From Thioalkalivibrio sp. ALJ12 (GTDB taxonomy: Bacteria; Pseudomonadota; Gammaproteobacteria; Ectothiorhodospirales; Ectothiorhodospiraceae), in assembly GCF_000378305.1 (NCBI RefSeq), contig NZ_KB899538.1, forward strand, positions 62,001-126,000: a stretch of 64,000 nucleotides of DNA. Direction: 5' to 3'. The notes under the pieces are model-generated. The model did not search any database, was not told where the DNA came from, and saw only the letters and a list, made by a program, of their open reading frames with translations. Both the position numbers and the translations under genes were made by a program. Each line of letters begins with the position of its first letter. Position 1 is the stretch's first letter. Below, one piece after another: positions 59,647-64,000 of the stretch.

Positions 59647-60072
59647 CTACTGACCGAAGCGCGCCTCGTTGCGTTCATGGGCCTCCTGGGCCGCCACGCT
59701 CAGGGTCGCGATCGGACGAGCCTCCAGGCGAGCGATACCGATCGGTTCGCCGGTCTCCTCGCAGTAGCCGTACTCGCCCAGATCAATACGCGCCAGGGCC
59801 GCATCGATCTTGTTCAGCAGCTTGCGGTAGCGATCGCGCGTGCGCAGCTCCAGCCCGGCATCGGCCTCGTGAGTCGCGCGGTCGTTGGGGTCCGGTTCCT
59901 GCCAGCTCTCGGTGCGCAGGTGCTCGAGCGTCTGCTCGGACTCCTCGATCAGTTCCGCACGCCAGGCCTCGAGCTTGGCGCGAAAGTAGTCCAGCTGACG
60001 CGGATTCATGTAGGGTTCGTCCTCGGACGGACGATACCCGGACTCCAGGATAGTTTCGGCTTCTTGGCTCAT
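59647..60072 (-). CDS. dksA: RNA polymerase-binding transcription factor DksA, cysteine-poor (CTSA) type
   Basis: A 141-residue DksA: N-terminal helix, long coiled coil (LDYFRAKLEAWRAELIEESEQTL... ) with the tip motif DPNDRA (61-66, the DxxDxA signature) and LELRTRDRYRKLLNKID, then the globular end YGYCEETGEPIGIARLEARP. The four zinc-ligand positions of E. coli DksA are here Cys104, Thr107, Ser125 and Ala128, so zinc should not bind; the same C-T-S-A pattern is known in the zinc-independent DksA2 of Pseudomonas aeruginosa. It works with ppGpp at rRNA and amino acid promoters. The ATG at 60072 is chosen by homology. Confidence 0.93.
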   Translation of the reverse strand: MSQEAETILESGYRPSEDEPYMNPRQLDYFRAKLEAWRAELIEESEQTLEHLRTESWQEPDPNDRATHEADAGLELRTRDRYRKLLNKIDAALARIDLGEYGYCEETGEPIGIARLEARPIATLSVAAQEAHERNEARFGQ

Positions 60073-60146
60073 ATCGGCCCCTCGCCGGACCGCCTTCCGA
60101 CCCCATGTCGGAACGGACCCGGCACGACGACAGGTACACCCGATCC

Positions 60147-60177
60147 AGTATAGGGCACTTCCCCACGCGGACGGCAA
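60147..60177 (-). promoter_or_regulatory. Possible dksA promoter
   Basis: Read on the minus strand, TATACT (60147-60152) is preceded by TTGCCG (60172-60177) with a 19-base spacer, about 75 bases upstream of the dksA ATG. The spacer is longer than ideal. The 141-base dksA/cpdA gap is the natural place for both promoters. Confidence 0.3.
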
Positions 60178-60213
60178 ACGCCGCGCAACAATCGCAGGAC
60201 TTCATGGGAACCC

Positions 60214-61007
60214 ATGCACACCATGAGCACCACGCAGCGCCTGATCCAGATCAGTGACACCCACCTGGGCCGCGTGCCCGGGCCGATCCGGGCCGGCTAT
60301 CCGGACAGCGACACCCAGCTGGAACGAATCCTCGGCGCCCTGCCCCGGGAGCCGGCGGCGGATGCCCTGCTCCTGAGCGGCGATCTGGCCGAGGATCCGG
60401 AACCAGCGACCTATGCTCGGCTGGCGCGACTGCTGGGCAGCCGGCGCGAACCGATGCTCGCACTCGCCGGCAACCACGACGATTGCCAGACCCTGCGCAC
60501 CGCCCTGGAGCCCGAGACCTGTCAAGTCCATGGCGAGAGGATGCTGGGGCCCTGGAAGCTGATCGGCCTGGATTCCAGCACACCCGGCGAGGCGGCCGGG
60601 CGTCTGGACGCGTCAGAGTGCGAGCGCCTGGAGAAAAGCCTGTCGGCCGATCCGGACCGCCCTACCGTCGTCGCCCTGCACCATCCGCCAGTGGCCATTG
60701 GCAGTGTCTGGATGGATCGCCTGGGGCTGCTGGATCCGGACGCGCTGTTCGCGGTGCTCGACCGCCATCCGCAGGTGCGCGCCTGCCTGTTTGGTCACAT
60801 CCACCAGGACTTCCGGGCCCGGCGGGGTGCGATCGAGTTCCTCGGAAGCCCGTCGACCTGCGTGCAGTTCACGCCGGGCTCCGAAGAGTTCGCCGTGGAT
60901 GCGGCCCTGGACGCCGGCTACCGCATTCTGGATCTGCACCCGGATGGGCGATTCGATACGCAGGTGGTCCGCGTACCGGGGACCCGCATCGCCATGGAAC
61001 CTTCGGC

Positions 61008-61011
<4 letters not shown>
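60214..61011 (+). CDS. cpdA: 3',5'-cyclic-AMP phosphodiesterase CpdA
   Basis: A 265-residue calcineurin-like metallophosphoesterase. The metal-binding blocks are QISDTHLG, LLLSGDLAEDP, LALAGNHDD, VVALHHPPV and LFGHIHQDF, in the order and spacing of CpdA/Icc, which hydrolyses cAMP. Length fits E. coli CpdA (275). The start may be the ATG at 60214 or the one three codons later. The stop overlaps amgK by four bases (ATGA), so cAMP turnover and muramate recycling enzymes are co-translated. Confidence 0.93.
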
Positions 61012-63159
<2,148 letters not shown>

Positions 63160-63199
63160 CGCCAGGCCGAACCCTCGGGATGACCTGCGACTGGCGCGA

Positions 63200-64000
63200 T
63201 CATACCTTGATGTAGATCCAGCCTTCGGCCTGACGGCGCGCGGCCTCGGCTACGCCGGAATCGATCCGTTCGGCCTGCGGGAGGATGTCCACCGTGCCGC
63301 CCTCCTCGCGGGCCAGACGATCGAGGGTCTGGGTGCAGGCCGTGAAACGCAGGCTCGCATACTCCTGGCTGAGCGCCGCAACCCGCTCGGGATACGGAGC
63401 CCGGTCCGTGCGCAGGAAATCCATCGCGTTGTTGTGCACCACGACCTGCACGTTCAGCTCGCGACCATCGGCCGCCGCGTCGCGGTACATCGCCTCGATG
63501 TCGTCCAGCAGCTCGGCCATGGATTTCGGGTCGGCCTCGTTGATATGCAGCAGGATCTGGTCAGTCTCGGTCGCCGCGACGACCTGCGGCGCGGAGCCAT
63601 CGGCCTGATCGCTACCGGCAATCAGCGCCGTCTCGCCGGCATCACCACCAATCAAGGCGGTTGGTTCGCCACTCCCGAGGAATCCGGCGTCGCGCGTAAT
63701 CTCGTAACCCGCCAGGGACCCCAGCACGAGCGCCACCACCCCGGCCGCCATCGACGGGAACCAGTGGGTACGTGATGATCGGGAGATACGACAGCGTCCG
63801 CCGCCTGACTGGGCCGTGGGAAGGTCCTCGTAGGCCATGCCCACCAGCTCCTTGAGCTGGTGCATATCGCAGACCTCTCGGCTCAGGCGCTCGCTGGAGG
63901 AGATCAGCTTCAGTGTATTGAGGCGATCCTCGGGCGAGAATTCGCCATCGACGAACGCATTGAGAATCTCCTCGCTGGGGCGATCCTGCGCATTGAGACG
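63200..64000 (-). CDS. Anti-sigma-factor-like domain fused through a membrane helix to a DsrE domain (5' end outside window)
   Basis: The frame runs from the right edge to the stop at 63200, showing 266 residues; the start is beyond 64000. Visible residues 1-60 (DRPSEEILNAFVDGEFSPED, RLNTLKLISSS, then REVCDMHQLKELVGMAYEDLP) look like the N-terminal helices of anti-sigma factors with the typical NAFVDGE start and HQLKELV...YEDLP helix. Residues about 82-99 (MAAGVVALVLGSLAGYEI) are a membrane helix. After a Gly/Ala-rich linker, residues about 147-266 are a DsrE domain (ILLHINEADP, NVQVVVHNNAMDFLR, LRFTACTQTLDRL with Cys222, ending GWIYIKV). An ATG at 63865 is possible but would cut the anti-sigma domain in two, so I read the gene as incomplete at this edge. 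Confidence 0.75.
   Translation of the reverse strand, partial: RLNAQDRPSEEILNAFVDGEFSPEDRLNTLKLISSSERLSREVCDMHQLKELVGMAYEDLPTAQSGGGRCRISRSSRTHWFPSMAAGVVALVLGSLAGYEITRDAGFLGSGEPTALIGGDAGETALIAGSDQADGSAPQVVAATETDQILLHINEADPKSMAELLDDIEAMYRDAAADGRELNVQVVVHNNAMDFLRTDRAPYPERVAALSQEYASLRFTACTQTLDRLAREEGGTVDILPQAERIDSGVAEAARRQAEGWIYIKV

Overview
The window is a contiguous, gene-dense bacterial chromosome segment of high G+C with no rRNA, tRNA, phage or CRISPR locus that I could see. Gene content and gene order (dusB-fis, trkH-trkA-ntrX-ntrY-rsmB-fmt-def, LysM-dprA-smg-topA-tsaC-hemF-hemB-aroE, comF divergent from bioB, amgK-murU) point to a gammaproteobacterium. The high G+C, the K+ transport genes, the DsrE-like proteins and the overall protein style suggest a sulfur-oxidising, possibly haloalkaliphilic member of the Ectothiorhodospiraceae such as Thioalkalivibrio. 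That placement is inference, not something the window proves.

Layout. 1-5.0 kb: tail of a probable alkaline-phosphatase-fold hydrolase, a small cysteine-containing unknown and the large helicase Lhr. 5.3-10.7 kb: aroQ-accB-accC-prmA, a zinc-ribbon membrane protein and dusB-fis. 10.7-13.8 kb: an IMPase-family phosphatase, a DUF2322 protein, and a leftward unit of entericidin-like lipoprotein, thioredoxin-like protein, AmpD amidase and histidine phosphatase. 13.8-19.9 kb: Rep helicase, a K+/H+ antiporter, an LpxR-like lipid A deacylase and a secreted metallo-beta-lactamase-fold protein. 19.9-26.7 kb: a 288-bp nested palindromic element, then DUF502-coaBC-dut, and leftward msrA, a PQQ-type sugar dehydrogenase, a Nei glycosylase, an LpxL-like acyltransferase and a TPR protein. 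26.7-36.6 kb: a long leftward block of trkH, trkA, ntrX, ntrY, DUF4390, rsmB, fmt and def. 36.7-47.4 kb: rightward LysM protein, dprA, smg, topA, tsaC, hemF, hemB, aroE, an OmpA-type lipoprotein and ubiA. 47.4-53.7 kb: comF against a biotin cluster (membrane protein, bioB, methyltransferase, bioF), a glycine-zipper protein and a DUF418 protein. 53.7-60.1 kb: radC, ilvD, an HMA protein, DUF192, argA, a fatty acid hydroxylase-type protein and dksA. 60.2-64 kb: cpdA, amgK, murU and two DsrE-fold proteins, the second fused to an anti-sigma-like domain and cut by the window end.

Functional themes. Cell-wall recycling (AmpD, AmgK, MurU), lipid A remodelling (LpxL-like, LpxR-like), potassium homeostasis (TrkH/TrkA, NhaP2-type antiporter) and translation initiation (Fmt, Def, RsmB) are each represented by several genes. 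Three proteins that often carry zinc in model enterobacteria (DksA, HemB, TopA) appear here in forms without the zinc-binding cysteines.

Most notable observations: (i) a membrane-spanning fusion of an anti-sigma-like N-terminus to a periplasmic DsrE domain, next to a membrane-anchored DsrE paralogue; (ii) a 288-bp element with perfect 31-bp terminal inverted repeats and further nested hairpins, plus a diverged half copy that supplies the last codons and stop of the Nei glycosylase; (iii) a second palindromic family, one copy with perfect 33-bp arms; (iv) an NtrX-type regulator lacking the GAFTGA loop; (v) two five-codon mini-ORFs chained by start/stop overlaps in front of bioF.
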